DNA of 64,000 bases from Paenibacillus sp. MBLB1832. Lineage in GTDB: Bacteria > Bacillota > Bacilli > Paenibacillales > NBRC-103111. Within the stretch, counting starts at the first letter, position 1. Every line of letters starts with the position of its first letter. Both the position numbers and the translations under genes were made by a program. Where the stretch lies: assembly GCF_032271945.1 (NCBI RefSeq), contig NZ_CP130319.1, forward strand, positions 5,535,001-5,599,000. Reading direction: 5' to 3'. Positions 38,101 to 46,462 of this stretch are shown piece after piece. The notes beneath the pieces are model-generated. The model was not told the DNA's origin and made no database searches. It saw only the letters and a program-made list of their open reading frames with translations.

Positions 38101-41100
38101 TTCCGATGTTGGGAACAGCCGATCTGATCTTGAACGCACGCTGAATAGAGGATTCCTAGAAAAAATAAATGTAAACGGCTTAGCCGATTATGTAGGATTT
38201 ATTCATCGAACAGGAAGTTACTATAGCACTACTGACGAAAATAATCGTATTGCCTTTGTCAATTCAGAATATGCTTTCCATGCTGCCCAAGAGGATGCAA
38301 ACGTATCTCGCATTTATATCGTTCCAACTCTTACTCTTTACTCGGGGACGTCCTTCCAAGGCGGATCGATTTATGTGAAGGATTCTGGTGAAACGATTGA
38401 TCCTATACCTCCAACACTGACTAACGTTTCTACGGGATACTTGGAGCTTGATTTGCAAGAAGTACAAGCTAGAGTCGACGAAGCAGCTACGCTTTACCTG
38501 GTAAAGGAAGGGACACCGAAGGAGTTATTAGAAATTCTCGCTAACCAAGTCGCGAGTAAATCTGTTTCATCAAGTGGAACTGTTTCATTAAATCTCTCTA
38601 CTGTTTCTCAAGGAAATTACTTACTTTACGCGGTTGACACATCGGGGAATGTCTCCATACCATCTGAAACTATCGAACTTCATAAGTCATTATCTGGGGC
38701 CTTGTCGGATATTCGCTCGACCCTTGCACTTGAGACGCCAGATCCATTCGCGATTACTTACGAGAATTTAGTAGACGCCGGTCTGAACGATGTAAATGCA
38801 TCTCAAATCGACTTGTATCGTTACACACTGAACATGAATAAGGTCGCTCTGCTTTCAGCCAATACCAATGAGGATTTCGTTGGGGTTATGCAAAATGGGG
38901 TGGAAACCGCCAATGCAGCGCCTGAAATTAACCGGATCTTAGTATCAGGGATAGAAGGGTATTACGATTGGTCACTGCTTGAAGAGCGTGGTGAATATTA
39001 CCTGACTCTGTATGGTCTGGATGGTATCCACTCATCTTCTCAGCTAACTGTGGCTGAACATCTGATGGAACTCGCTTTCGAGAGAGGCGATAGAAAACTT
39101 TTGACCAAAGCAGCTATGCAGACGGCTATCCATGATACAGTGCCATCGCCTCAGCTTTCTCATTGGAGGGGAGATCCTGTTAAGCAAGAACTCGGTTCAA
39201 AACGAGTAATCGTCAGCTTTAATCTTCAAAACAGCAACGAAGTTTCGTTGAAAGACTATGAGGCGAACGATTTCACAATTAAAGTTAACGGTGAAGAGAC
39301 AAATTTGAGCAATACAGATAAGTTCCCATTCTTCTTGTACAATGATGAGATTGATAGCTATCAATTCGTGTTTGAAGGCAGCGCAGACGCGGCTAGTTAT
39401 ACACTTTCGGAGTTCTCCCTGCATGGAACGAACTTGGAGCTTGGGGATTTATCCATAACGACTCCTGATCCTTATGCGATCTTGATTACATCGATAGATC
39501 TGAGTCTAATTGGCAACGCTACTCGCATTGCAACCAATGACGGTATTGCTCTTCAACTCACGATTGGACCTTCGGAAGCAACAAATAAGGACATTGTTTG
39601 GAGCGTCGTACCTAGTGGTAGTGTCAATGCAACTGTGGATGGACAAGGCCACCTTAACGTTACAGGTCTTGGGCATTTTACAGTTACAGCGACAAATCCG
39701 ATGTCAGGCGTGAGCAAGTCACTTGAACTAGAGGCCGTGGATTGGCAAGCTGCGTTGCTTGCTGTTAAGGAGTATGCAACAAATGCAGTGACGACAGAAC
39801 TCACGTTGAAAGAGTTAGAGAATGCGTATTTGGCATCCATAGATGAGAGTGCCTTTAACACGTATAAAGAGATCATTCGGGCCAAAGGTTCGGAATTCGT
39901 CGGATTAGACATCGCTGGAATTTCTAGTCTATTACGGGATATTATTTACGAGTACAAGGATACTACAGCTATCAACCAAGCCCTCTTCGATTACCTTGGA
40001 GAAAATCCTACAACTTGGTACGAGTTAGATAAAGAGTCCTTCGCTTATGCTGGCGCAACTAATGTGGACGATATCAATATTACGTATCTAAAACAGGTTA
40101 TTTTAAGCAGGTTTTTGCAAGAGCACCAACCGTTTACTAAAGCGCAACTAGCTAGTCTTGTTTCCAATGAACTAGAAGCTGCAGGTTGGTACGCCGCGTT
40201 GCAAGCCGTGCAGGATTATGCCACAAGTGAGGGTACGACAGACCTGACCTTAGAACAATTTGAATACGCATGTCTTAGCTCCATTGATGAGAGTGCCTTT
40301 ACTACGTATAAGTGGGCAATTCAGGCTAATAGGATGACATTCACAGAGGCATCTCTCAAGCAGGTTTCTGAACAATTATACAATATCATGATCGAGTACA
40401 AGGATACGGCAACGCTCAACCAAGCCTTAAACAATCCTGCAGCTTGGGACGAGTTAAATGTAGCGTCTTTGTCTGATGCCGGCGCATTTTATGTGGATGA
40501 AACGAATATCACATATGTCAAACAGGTTATTTTAGAAACGTTTGAGCAAGAGCGCAAGCCGCTCAGCCGAACGCAATTAATGAATCTTTCTTCTAATGTG
40601 CCTAGCTTCCGCATGATGAACCCAGATCTGCGCTCCTATGCGACTCAAATGGTAAGTCAGCATGTAAACAATGAGACTGGTAATGTTGTTGTCACATTCA
40701 GGGTTGGCAATGCAGGGGGAGAAGATATCGCTAGCCTGACTTCACAAGATGTTACAGCAGTCATTAGCGGGGTACCACAGGATCTACGCGACGCATACCC
40801 GATCAAAAACTTCCAGCATCTTGGAGGTGGCGAATACAGTTTTGAGGTGCTCGAATCAGCTCTCACAAGCCCTCTTGTTATCGATTCACTAAACGTAAAA
40901 GTCGGGTACACGGATATCCCAATTGCAACGAATGTTTCAGTCAATAGACAAGCTGCGCTGATTGAGCAGAAGATCTCGCTTCATACGCTGAACACTGAGG
41001 ATATACCTTTGTTTGCAGCAGGCCATCTGCCAAATATCTCTGAGCTAAATTATTCTGATCTGGTTGCTAAGTTGGAGCTTGCCTACACCGCGCACGGCAA

Positions 41101-41449
41101 TGTACTGGCGGAAGATACAATTGCTCGAATTATTAACGGCATGCGTATATTGAGCGTTTATTATGTAACAACGACAGAAAGTGTAGACACTTATTATGTT
41201 GAATTTGATCAAGACATAACAGGAAGCTCATCCAAATCGATGTCCGCACGTAACGCATTGGGTTATCTTATCCGACTAGGTACTAGTGCTAACGGTAATA
41301 GTTTTGACTTCTCCTTCGGCAAAAGCTCAAAGCTCCCTGTTGTTCTAACGTATACCGCTACGACAGAAGGGACCTTGAAATACACCGAGATGGAAGAAGC
41401 GGTGCCCGATTTTGAAATTATTTTTACGGAATACGCCTCTACTGAGTAG
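35108..41449 (+). CDS. Giant secreted protein with carboxypeptidase-regulatory-like repeats
   Basis: A 2113-residue protein with a signal peptide (residues 1-24, ending SAFA). Residues about 80-925 form a series of eight to nine carboxypeptidase-regulatory-like (transthyretin-fold) domains, each with a G-x-V/I opening and a T-D-x-x-G-x-F-x-x-x-x-x-P-x-G core. A three-domain block recurs 753 bases on (35868 and 36621), with an extra domain inserted in the second copy. Residues about 1450-1540 look like a BIG2-type Ig domain, and two copies of a 140-150-residue helical domain begin near 1544 and 1693. No LPXTG, SLH or enzyme motif is seen. ATG 35108 has GTAGGAGAG upstream. A structural or adhesive role is inference. 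Confidence 0.85.
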   Translation: MRRLKVFVSVCLLATTLPTSAFASYKLDQDNQGVDIVDVAKALQDSQAMQTITGKSTYEKSDVQQLLRQVAPLRFQPVLGKVTGFVTDENGKAISSASITLDGLTTILTNVNGQFEFNNVPVAYQTSVHIHKDGYTDVNSDLFNILTGSTRDLGTMILRKIPTYGSVSGYVYGPDQVGLTAATVSVEGLTPALSVLTDSTGFFTLSNVPTGDRVLTVTKDTYVGSYQSFSVTANNVTTLQPIHLEKVTVPPVLSSITGLIKSDDNQPLIDARVSVTGTTYAAMTDANGLFTISNMPVGVTDLDITKQGYTPIHLSGITVTESVYDIGTIQLATVVSPKGSISGLVALSHGGGPVSLHIQGTDITVQAAATGNFAIQNLPVGNYTLQITADNYMEQNIPVTVTPNGNASVNVSLQRILVNVDGIAMTAAGPVPQGTRVTLQDTNYEARTDVDGKFTFLDLPAGSTIQAIAIENYQLLGTFTSFTVTANVVNSIGEVHFRLTPPVTSSITGLIKSDNNHPLIDARVSVTGTTFGAMTDANGLFTISNVPVGVTDLDITIQGYKPIHLLGLTVSESVYDIGTINLSAVAVSQEIIKGTLTDENGDPIAEASVNFNGVSRFTDSYGNFSFDGNSNESLNNGFLTIMKDGFETYPLFGINLSAGETLDLHMITMSVAKRSLPGKVELAYGDSPASIHVKGTNITVSTDAAGYFTIEALPVGDSTLEVTATNYEGLSVPVKVLQNGNTPVNISLVRKLANVEGKVVSTTGETIPPGTQVTIPGTSYMAYTDADGTFTFSNLPAGYTIPSISIANYLPKIASLAFTVTAGGTNNLGPIDLQPTGTMGIVNGYVELDGAHVANTTVILLDSNDNYVASTTTDALGWFNFGNFPVNGTFTLTIQKPGYAIAPRHLTVQPGYNDVDLHLKAIVSVHNESEFLAAYADVDVPHILLVNDIHLTTSLDFNREVYLSGMGGAAMTQLTAPSITISLYDPNKHVSWSELDMYSDVGNSRSDLERTLNRGFLEKINVNGLADYVGFIHRTGSYYSTTDENNRIAFVNSEYAFHAAQEDANVSRIYIVPTLTLYSGTSFQGGSIYVKDSGETIDPIPPTLTNVSTGYLELDLQEVQARVDEAATLYLVKEGTPKELLEILANQVASKSVSSSGTVSLNLSTVSQGNYLLYAVDTSGNVSIPSETIELHKSLSGALSDIRSTLALETPDPFAITYENLVDAGLNDVNASQIDLYRYTLNMNKVALLSANTNEDFVGVMQNGVETANAAPEINRILVSGIEGYYDWSLLEERGEYYLTLYGLDGIHSSSQLTVAEHLMELAFERGDRKLLTKAAMQTAIHDTVPSPQLSHWRGDPVKQELGSKRVIVSFNLQNSNEVSLKDYEANDFTIKVNGEETNLSNTDKFPFFLYNDEIDSYQFVFEGSADAASYTLSEFSLHGTNLELGDLSITTPDPYAILITSIDLSLIGNATRIATNDGIALQLTIGPSEATNKDIVWSVVPSGSVNATVDGQGHLNVTGLGHFTVTATNPMSGVSKSLELEAVDWQAALLAVKEYATNAVTTELTLKELENAYLASIDESAFNTYKEIIRAKGSEFVGLDIAGISSLLRDIIYEYKDTTAINQALFDYLGENPTTWYELDKESFAYAGATNVDDINITYLKQVILSRFLQEHQPFTKAQLASLVSNELEAAGWYAALQAVQDYATSEGTTDLTLEQFEYACLSSIDESAFTTYKWAIQANRMTFTEASLKQVSEQLYNIMIEYKDTATLNQALNNPAAWDELNVASLSDAGAFYVDETNITYVKQVILETFEQERKPLSRTQLMNLSSNVPSFRMMNPDLRSYATQMVSQHVNNETGNVVVTFRVGNAGGEDIASLTSQDVTAVISGVPQDLRDAYPIKNFQHLGGGEYSFEVLESALTSPLVIDSLNVKVGYTDIPIATNVSVNRQAALIEQKISLHTLNTEDIPLFAAGHLPNISELNYSDLVAKLELAYTAHGNVLAEDTIARIINGMRILSVYYVTTTESVDTYYVEFDQDITGSSSKSMSARNALGYLIRLGTSANGNSFDFSFGKSSKLPVVLTYTATTEGTLKYTEMEEAVPDFEIIFTEYASTE

Positions 41450-41485
41450 CATGTTAATCACAAAAGCAGACTTGAGGATTGAAAA

Positions 41486-41520
41486 AAAGGAGCCCAACAG
41501 TTTATCTGCTGAGCTCCTTT
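41486..41520 (-). terminator. Terminator of the cysK operon
   Basis: AAAGGAGC/GCTCCTTT arms with inner pairing (CAGtttatCTG) are followed on the minus strand by seven T residues. The same hairpin could also slow the giant-gene transcript on the plus strand. Confidence 0.8.
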
Positions 41521-41522
41521 CC

Positions 41523-41957
41523 TTATTCTACTGTTGACCCGAATGAATGCCCATGATACATCAGTCGACCGACCGCTTCCAGCGGTGTGGAAGGTCCTAT
41601 CGGGGATTCGACCGGCACGTTCCACACCTCTGCCGGAAGCACAAGCATCGCTTCAACAAGGTGGTTATTGGAAGCGGTCAGATCATCAACCAATTCTTGC
41701 AAATTGGTGAAGGAAGGCTCCACCTTCGGACCATTAGGTCCGCCAGCTGTGTACAGCTTGATGCCGACACCCACTGGCATCACGCCAAGTTCAGCCAGAA
41801 TTTCGGAGATCCCTACGGATACTGTGACGACTTTCGCTGCGTTTTGACCTTTGAATTGAGCGAGAAGTTCTTTCGCTTTCGCCTCATCAATGGCAGCTTT
41901 TGACGCTGCTGTGACCCTCGTTTCGCTGCCTTTTACGGTCAATGGGATGCTATTCAT
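41523..41957 (-). CDS. Unknown protein translationally coupled to cysK
   Basis: A 144-residue soluble protein without signal peptide or membrane segment. Its start ATGAATAG overlaps the cysK stop by 8 bases, so ribosomes finishing cysK probably reinitiate. I recognise no family. One stretch, [18 protein letters not shown], resembles the N-terminal segment of iron-siderophore binding proteins, but the rest does not, and the C-terminus ([20 protein letters not shown], then HSFGS) is unfamiliar. The coupling suggests a function with cysteine synthase; that is inference. Confidence 0.6.
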   Translation of the reverse strand: MNSIPLTVKGSETRVTAASKAAIDEAKAKELLAQFKGQNAAKVVTVSVGISEILAELGVMPVGVGIKLYTAGGPNGPKVEPSFTNLQELVDDLTASNNHLVEAMLVLPAEVWNVPVESPIGPSTPLEAVGRLMYHGHSFGSTVE

Positions 41958-42882
41958 TATACAGGGCCGAGGTCAAGTAACGTTCACCCGTATCAGGCAA
42001 AATCACAACGATCGTCTTCCCCTTATTCTCGGGACGTTTGGCCAGTTCGAGTGCAGCATAGGCCGCTGCCCCTGATGAAATACCGACGAGAAGGCCTTCC
42101 GATTTGGCCAATTGGCGGGCTGTCGTCATTGCATGTTGACTGCTTACCGTGAGGATTTCGTCCACGATAGCGCGATTGAAATTGTCTGGCACGAAGCCTG
42201 CACCGATACCTTGAATGAGGTGCATACCGCGTATGCCCCCCGATAGCACTGGGGAATCGGCAGGCTCCACAGCGACAATTTGCACATGGGGATTGCGCGC
42301 TTTCAGAATCTCGCCAACACCTGTAATCGTGCCGCCCGAGCCTACGCCCGCAACGAAAATATCAACGGCCCCCTCCGTATCCCGCCAGATCTCTTCCGCG
42401 GTCGTCGTGCGGTGAGCATCGGGGTTGGCCGGATTGCAAAACTGCTGCGGAATGTACGCGTTTGGAAGTTCCTTTGCCAACTGTTCCGCTTTGCGAATCG
42501 CCCCTTGCATGCCTTCAGCCGCAGGTGTAAGAATGAGCTCGGCGCCCAGCGCCTTTACGATTTTGCGTCGCTCCTCACTGAAGGAATCCGGCATGATAAT
42601 AATCAGCCGATAGCCCATAGCCGCCGCGGCAAGCGCAAGTCCGATGCCCGTATTGCCGCTGGTCGGTTCAATGATGACGGTGTTGGCGTTGATTTTTCCT
42701 GCCCGCTCCGCTTCCTTTAACATTGCGTAGCCGATACGATCTTTCACGCTGCCAGCCGGATTCATGTACTCCAGCTTCGCCACAATTCGCGCCTCCGCAC
42801 CTTGTCTGGTATTGAAATTCCAGAGCTCCAGCAGCGGCGTGTTACCGATGAGCTCGGTGAGGTTATTGTAGATTTTCGACAT
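41950..42882 (-). CDS. cysK: Cysteine synthase (O-acetylserine sulfhydrylase)
   Basis: A 310-residue PLP enzyme making cysteine from O-acetylserine and sulfide. PLP lysine Lys47 is in NPAGSVKDR, the asparagine loop in [12 protein letters not shown], and the glycine-rich phosphate loop in [13 protein letters not shown] 42882 begins [20 protein letters not shown], typical of the family; an in-frame ATG at 42972 would add an unrelated leader. The ribosome site is weak (GAGG, 8 bases). It is one of several possible paralogs, CysK or CysK-like. Confidence 0.93.
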   Translation of the reverse strand: MSKIYNNLTELIGNTPLLELWNFNTRQGAEARIVAKLEYMNPAGSVKDRIGYAMLKEAERAGKINANTVIIEPTSGNTGIGLALAAAAMGYRLIIIMPDSFSEERRKIVKALGAELILTPAAEGMQGAIRKAEQLAKELPNAYIPQQFCNPANPDAHRTTTAEEIWRDTEGAVDIFVAGVGSGGTITGVGEILKARNPHVQIVAVEPADSPVLSGGIRGMHLIQGIGAGFVPDNFNRAIVDEILTVSSQHAMTTARQLAKSEGLLVGISSGAAAYAALELAKRPENKGKTIVVILPDTGERYLTSALYNE

Positions 42883-43019
42883 GATGGGGGCCTCGCTTTC
42901 TACTTCATAAATTCCGACTTTGTCACTTGGATAAGTAGAGTATATCATTCGCTGAGAGAGAAATATAATCAATAATCTTGATGAGAGCGTGTAATATTTT
43001 CTTATATTGGGGGATTTGC

Positions 43020-43076
43020 TATACTGGATTGGAGACGAGGAACGTCCTTTCGCCGATTGGCGGGAGGGCGTTTTTT
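43020..43076 (+). promoter_or_regulatory. Promoter and leader terminator before the nuclease gene
   Basis: An extended -10 TGCTATACT (-10 at 43020-43025) has no clear -35. Transcription from near 43032 would meet within ten bases a perfect-to-wobble 14-pair hairpin (43041-43054 with 43059-43072, loop GATT) ending in TTTTTT, about 30 bases before the nuclease start codon. The hairpin cannot belong to an upstream plus-strand gene, since the nearest is the giant gene 1.6 kb away with its own hairpin. An attenuator is plausible. Confidence 0.5.
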
Positions 43077-43104
43077 ATTTTAAGCAGAATGGGAGATGCA
43101 TTCT

Positions 43105-43767
43105 ATGGATTTTGAATCAGCGCACCAAGCTTTTATGGAGAATCATGCCGCACGACGTCTTGGTGAAAGAAAAGGACGGCTGCTGCGCGGGCATCAGTAT
43201 GCGGAAAAACTATTTCTTCAACAAGTCTGGTTCCCATTGTTTCAACAGTTTGAAGACTTGCACCCAGAGTACGAGGTGTACGATTGGAATCGAAAATCAC
43301 AATTCATTGACTTTGCCTATATCACTCCGTTTGGACGTTTCGGCATTGAATGCGATGGCTATCAGAGTCATGTCAAAGACATGGATCGCGAGAAATTCAA
43401 CTATGCGCTGAATAGAGATACGTTCCTCACCGGCATAGGCTGGACCATGATTCATTTCTCGTTCGACGATATTCAACATCGCCCAGATGTCTGTCGGATG
43501 CTGTTGCAGATGGTGATCGGTCCGAGAATGATTCGGCCCAAAGCGACAACGTTCTCCTCGTTGATGGAAAAAGAGGTCTTGAAAATAGCCTGGCAGCTAG
43601 GCAGTCGTGTAAGGCCCAAAGATATCACCGATGGGCTCGGCGTTGATTTTCGGACCGCGCGCAAACGGCTGCAAGGTTTGGTGGAGAAGGGTTTCCTGAT
43701 GCCGATCGTGCGGGGGAAAGATGTACGTTACTACGAGCTGAAGGATGTTTCAATGGCGCATTTGTGA
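43105..43767 (+). CDS. DUF559-like endonuclease with C-terminal winged helix
   Basis: About 220 residues from ATG 43105 (GGGAG nine bases upstream; an ATG at 43096 abuts the ribosome site). Residues about 55-120 match the DUF559/Vsr-like PD-(D/E)xK nuclease pattern: IDFAY, then FGIECDGYQSH, D-x-x-R, then GWTMIHFSFDDI. The C-terminal third (EVLKIAWQLG to the end) resembles a winged helix-turn-helix. No methylase or restriction partner is near. It may act on DNA or RNA as a stand-alone nuclease or be a nuclease-derived regulator. Confidence 0.75.
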   Translation: MDFESAHQAFMENHAARRLGERKGRLLRGHQYAEKLFLQQVWFPLFQQFEDLHPEYEVYDWNRKSQFIDFAYITPFGRFGIECDGYQSHVKDMDREKFNYALNRDTFLTGIGWTMIHFSFDDIQHRPDVCRMLLQMVIGPRMIRPKATTFSSLMEKEVLKIAWQLGSRVRPKDITDGLGVDFRTARKRLQGLVEKGFLMPIVRGKDVRYYELKDVSMAHL

Positions 43768-44313
43768 GGGGATGTGATAGATGCTTTGGATTTCACATCT
43801 ACACCGCCCGCCTTTGCTACTGTACCGTTTAAAGAGCTAGTCTTGCCTTGCTCACTCAACATTTCTGCACTCCCCACTGCCGCCCCCTTTCCCCCATTGG
43901 ACTTATCCATTAGAATGACCGTCTTCGGAGCTGTCTTGGCGTTTTCATTGGACGAATACAGTGGAGTTGCTCAATACAGGGCTAAAATGGGCTAATCTTG
44001 GGCTGTGGAGTGGATTTATCCAATGAAATGCTGTAAGGGGAGCCTGAAAAAGCGATTCTACTGGATTCGTCCAATGGCGGGGTAAGGTGTGGGGCGCTGG
44101 TCGGGGTGGGGGGCGCTGGTCGGGGTGGGGGCACGATATGAGCGGTAGGTGCACCCGCATTCTGGCCGCTGAGAAGTCGTCAATAGACGATACTCAATGC
44201 TCGGTGCGCAAGGTGGTGTTATGCATGTATGGTAACTCATGTGTAGGGAAGTGGCGTGCCATACACAAACCTGTGGTACACTGTTTCTTAGATTCTATAA
44301 AGGAGTGCCAACA
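43768..44313. other. Repeat-rich intergenic region upstream of exoA
   Basis: No gene is supported. Four related motifs occur: attggacttatccatt (43896), attggacgaatacagtgga (43949), tggatttatccaat (44011) and tggattcgtccaat (44062); they form alternating direct and inverted copies. A 19-base tandem repeat (44091-44130) follows. TGGTACACT (about 44273-44281) could be an extended -10 for exoA. Confidence 0.5.
44091..44130. repeat. 19-base G-rich tandem repeat
   Basis: About two copies of a G-rich unit (ggcgctggtcggggtgggg) occur with a period of 19. The runs of G on the plus strand could form G-quadruplexes. Confidence 0.75.
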
Positions 44314-45072
44314 ATGAAACTCGTATCATGGAATGTGAACGGCTTAAGAGCCTGCGTGAATAAAGGGTTTATCGACTATTTCAAGGAAGTGGATGCGGAT
44401 CTTTTCTGCTTGCAGGAGACGAAATTGCAAGAGGGGCAGATTGACCTCGAGCTCGGCAAGGGGTATCAACAATTTTGGAATTACGCGGAGAAGAAGGGGT
44501 ATTCGGGTACGGCGGTTTTCTCGAAAGTGGCGCCACTTTCGGTTCGTTATGGGATCGAGGAGGATGCCGAGCCAGAGGGCCGCATTTTGACATTGGAATT
44601 CGAGAACTTCTATTTGGTGACGGTGTACACGCCGAATGCGAAACGTGATTTGTCCAGACTGCCGTATCGGCTTGAGTGGGAGGATCGGTTCCGCGACTAT
44701 CTCGTTAAACTCGATGCGGTCAAACCTGTTCTGGTGTGCGGGGATTTGAACGTGGCCCACAACGAAATTGACATCAAAAACGCCAAAGGCAACCACGGCA
44801 ACTCCGGCTTCACCGCCGAGGAACGCGGCAAAATGACTGACCTGCTGGCAGAAGGCTTCGTGGATACGTTTCGACACCTTTATCCCGAGCGAACGGACGT
44901 GTATTCATGGTGGTCCAATATGCCAGGCGTGCGCGCGCGGAATGTTGGATGGCGGATTGATTACTTCCTGGCTTCAGAGCGCTTAGCGCCGAACATCACA
45001 GAAGCTTCCATTGCTTGCGATATTTTGGGGAGCGATCATTGTCCCGTCGTTTTGGAGCTGGATTTGGCCTAA
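44314..45072 (+). CDS. exoA: Exodeoxyribonuclease III / AP endonuclease
   Basis: A 252-residue ExoIII-family enzyme that cuts at abasic sites and degrades 3' ends in base excision repair. The opening KLVSWNVNGLRA, the catalytic Glu in CLQETKLQ, Tyr in VTVYTPNA, Asp-x-Asn in CGDLNVAHNEID, and the terminal SDHCPVVLELDL are intact. ATG 44314 with AAGGAG eight bases upstream is the start. Confidence 0.96.
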   Translation: MKLVSWNVNGLRACVNKGFIDYFKEVDADLFCLQETKLQEGQIDLELGKGYQQFWNYAEKKGYSGTAVFSKVAPLSVRYGIEEDAEPEGRILTLEFENFYLVTVYTPNAKRDLSRLPYRLEWEDRFRDYLVKLDAVKPVLVCGDLNVAHNEIDIKNAKGNHGNSGFTAEERGKMTDLLAEGFVDTFRHLYPERTDVYSWWSNMPGVRARNVGWRIDYFLASERLAPNITEASIACDILGSDHCPVVLELDLA

Positions 45073-45098
45073 CGCACTTGTCACAGCGCAGCGCGCAA

Positions 45099-45398
45099 AT
45101 GGGTTTTGTGGCACTAGCTCTCATGTGGCTGTTCACCCTGTACCATGGCCTAAAAAGCATCATTGTCGAGCGCGATCCGCGCACGCACGGACAATGAATG
45201 ATGCGAAATTACGCGCTCACCTGCGCGGCGATTACCCTTCGCATTTATACACCATTAGCGGCTGTACTCTTCGGGTTAACCGATACGAACGATACTTTCG
45301 GTGTCATCGCGTGGATCGCTTGGATACCGAATTTACTCGTGGCCGAGATGCTCATTCGCAGAAGAACGCGGAGTACTTCGAAGTCGTTGCACGTGTAA
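45099..45398 (+). pseudogene. DUF2306-like membrane protein remnant with an internal TGA
   Basis: The text MGFVALALMWLFTLYHG, then, in the same frame after a TGA (45195-45197), MMRNYALTCAAITLR and VIAWIAWIPNLLVAEMLI, matches the last part of DUF2306 membrane proteins, in which the order H-R-R-W-M-I-R-N-Y-A-L-T is usual. The TGA stands where Trp (TGG) is expected. The N-terminal half is missing; it begins just after exoA. I read it as a 5'-truncated gene with a later nonsense mutation. Readers should treat the two short open frames as one dead gene. Confidence 0.65.
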
Positions 45399-45415
45399 GC
45401 TGCTGCGTATGTGTA

Positions 45416-45445
45416 AACCCTCTTTCGTTGCCGAAAGGGGGTTTT
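45416..45445. terminator. Bidirectional-looking terminator
   Basis: AAACCCTCTTTCG pairs with CGAAAGGGGGTTT around a short loop. It lies directly beyond the LysR gene's stop codon (45448) and after the DUF2306 remnant. T-rich sequence follows on the plus strand (TTTTGTTT). Confidence 0.75.
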
Positions 45446-45447
45446 GT

Positions 45448-46338
45448 TTACTCCAAATTCGCAAACAACTGCTGCGTAAACTCCTTGATAACCGCGGATA
45501 CCTCCACGTCCTTTTTCGTGACTCGCCATAAATAATTGGGGGATTTGCGATATTTATCGATGGGGATGGCAACGAGCTCGTTCCTATATCGTTCTGGCAA
45601 TGCGTTAACAATGTAATCCGTACCGATTGTGATGGCATTGCCGCGAATGACCATTTGCATGATCGCTTCGAGATTGTTGGTGGTCAAAGCAATTCGGTTG
45701 CCATTCTCTCCCGAGATCAACTCTCCGGTGATCCGTTCGATATACGCATCTTTGTAGATGACGAATACTTCTTCCTGCAACTCAGGCCCCGTTATGCTCG
45801 GAAGAAATCGCAGCGGCGAATGCTTGTTTACCACAATGACGGCCTCCCCTCTGATCACAGGCTCCCACGTGAACGCCTCGTCCAAATTGTCCCGCGCCAG
45901 CGAGACGAACCCCATGTTGGCCTCCCCTTTCATGACTTGATTCATCACGGCTGTATTATCTTCTTCCAAAAGTTGAACATTAAGATGAGGGTAAATCCGC
46001 ATGAAGGCAATGGTCGTTTTCGTCACTAAAGAAACCATCCCAGGTATGGTCGCGATCACGATATTTCCTGTGTTGATGCCGGCGGTGTAGCCGAGCTCAT
46101 TTCTCATATTGCGGACATTGGTTAAAATCGTTCGTGCATACTTCATGGCCTTCACCCCATCGGGTGTCAGCACAATGCCTTTTTTCGAACGGGTAAACAG
46201 GGTTGCACCCAGCTCCTGCTCCAGTTGACTGATCGATTGACTAATCGCGGGTACGGTGACGCTGTTCTTTTTGGCAGTTTCGGTAAACGAGCCCGACTCC
46301 GCAGCCTCAACGAAATATTGAAATTGGATTATGTTCAA
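45448..46338 (-). CDS. LysR-family transcription regulator
   Basis: A 296-residue LTTR: the N-terminal winged helix (MNIIQFQYFVEAAESGSFTE, then TVPAISQSISQLEQELGATLF, TRSKKGIVLTPDG) and a periplasmic-binding-protein-like effector domain. It is divergent from the YhgE gene with a 124-base intergenic region holding AT-rich palindromic stretches (taaattaaacttaaatatatttta), as LTTRs usually need. Control of that neighbour and of itself is likely but unproven; the ligand is unknown. Confidence 0.92.
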   Translation of the reverse strand: MNIIQFQYFVEAAESGSFTETAKKNSVTVPAISQSISQLEQELGATLFTRSKKGIVLTPDGVKAMKYARTILTNVRNMRNELGYTAGINTGNIVIATIPGMVSLVTKTTIAFMRIYPHLNVQLLEEDNTAVMNQVMKGEANMGFVSLARDNLDEAFTWEPVIRGEAVIVVNKHSPLRFLPSITGPELQEEVFVIYKDAYIERITGELISGENGNRIALTTNNLEAIMQMVIRGNAITIGTDYIVNALPERYRNELVAIPIDKYRKSPNYLWRVTKKDVEVSAVIKEFTQQLFANLE

Positions 46339-46462
46339 ATGGGATCATCCTTAACTTTTTGTTTAGTATGGTAAATTAAACTTAAATATATTTTATCATG
46401 GGAACATTGTATTATACAGTAATCGATAGGAACGTTTAGCATTATGCAAAGGGGTTTTCCAT

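Noticed and set aside
43774..43995. Possible 73-codon gene after the nuclease
   Set aside because: No ribosome site, no family, and it lies in a repeat-rich noncoding region.
45195..45197. TGA as selenocysteine or recoded tryptophan
   Set aside because: The family has Trp here, no selenocysteine element follows, TGA is used as a normal stop elsewhere in the window, and the N-terminus of the protein is missing.
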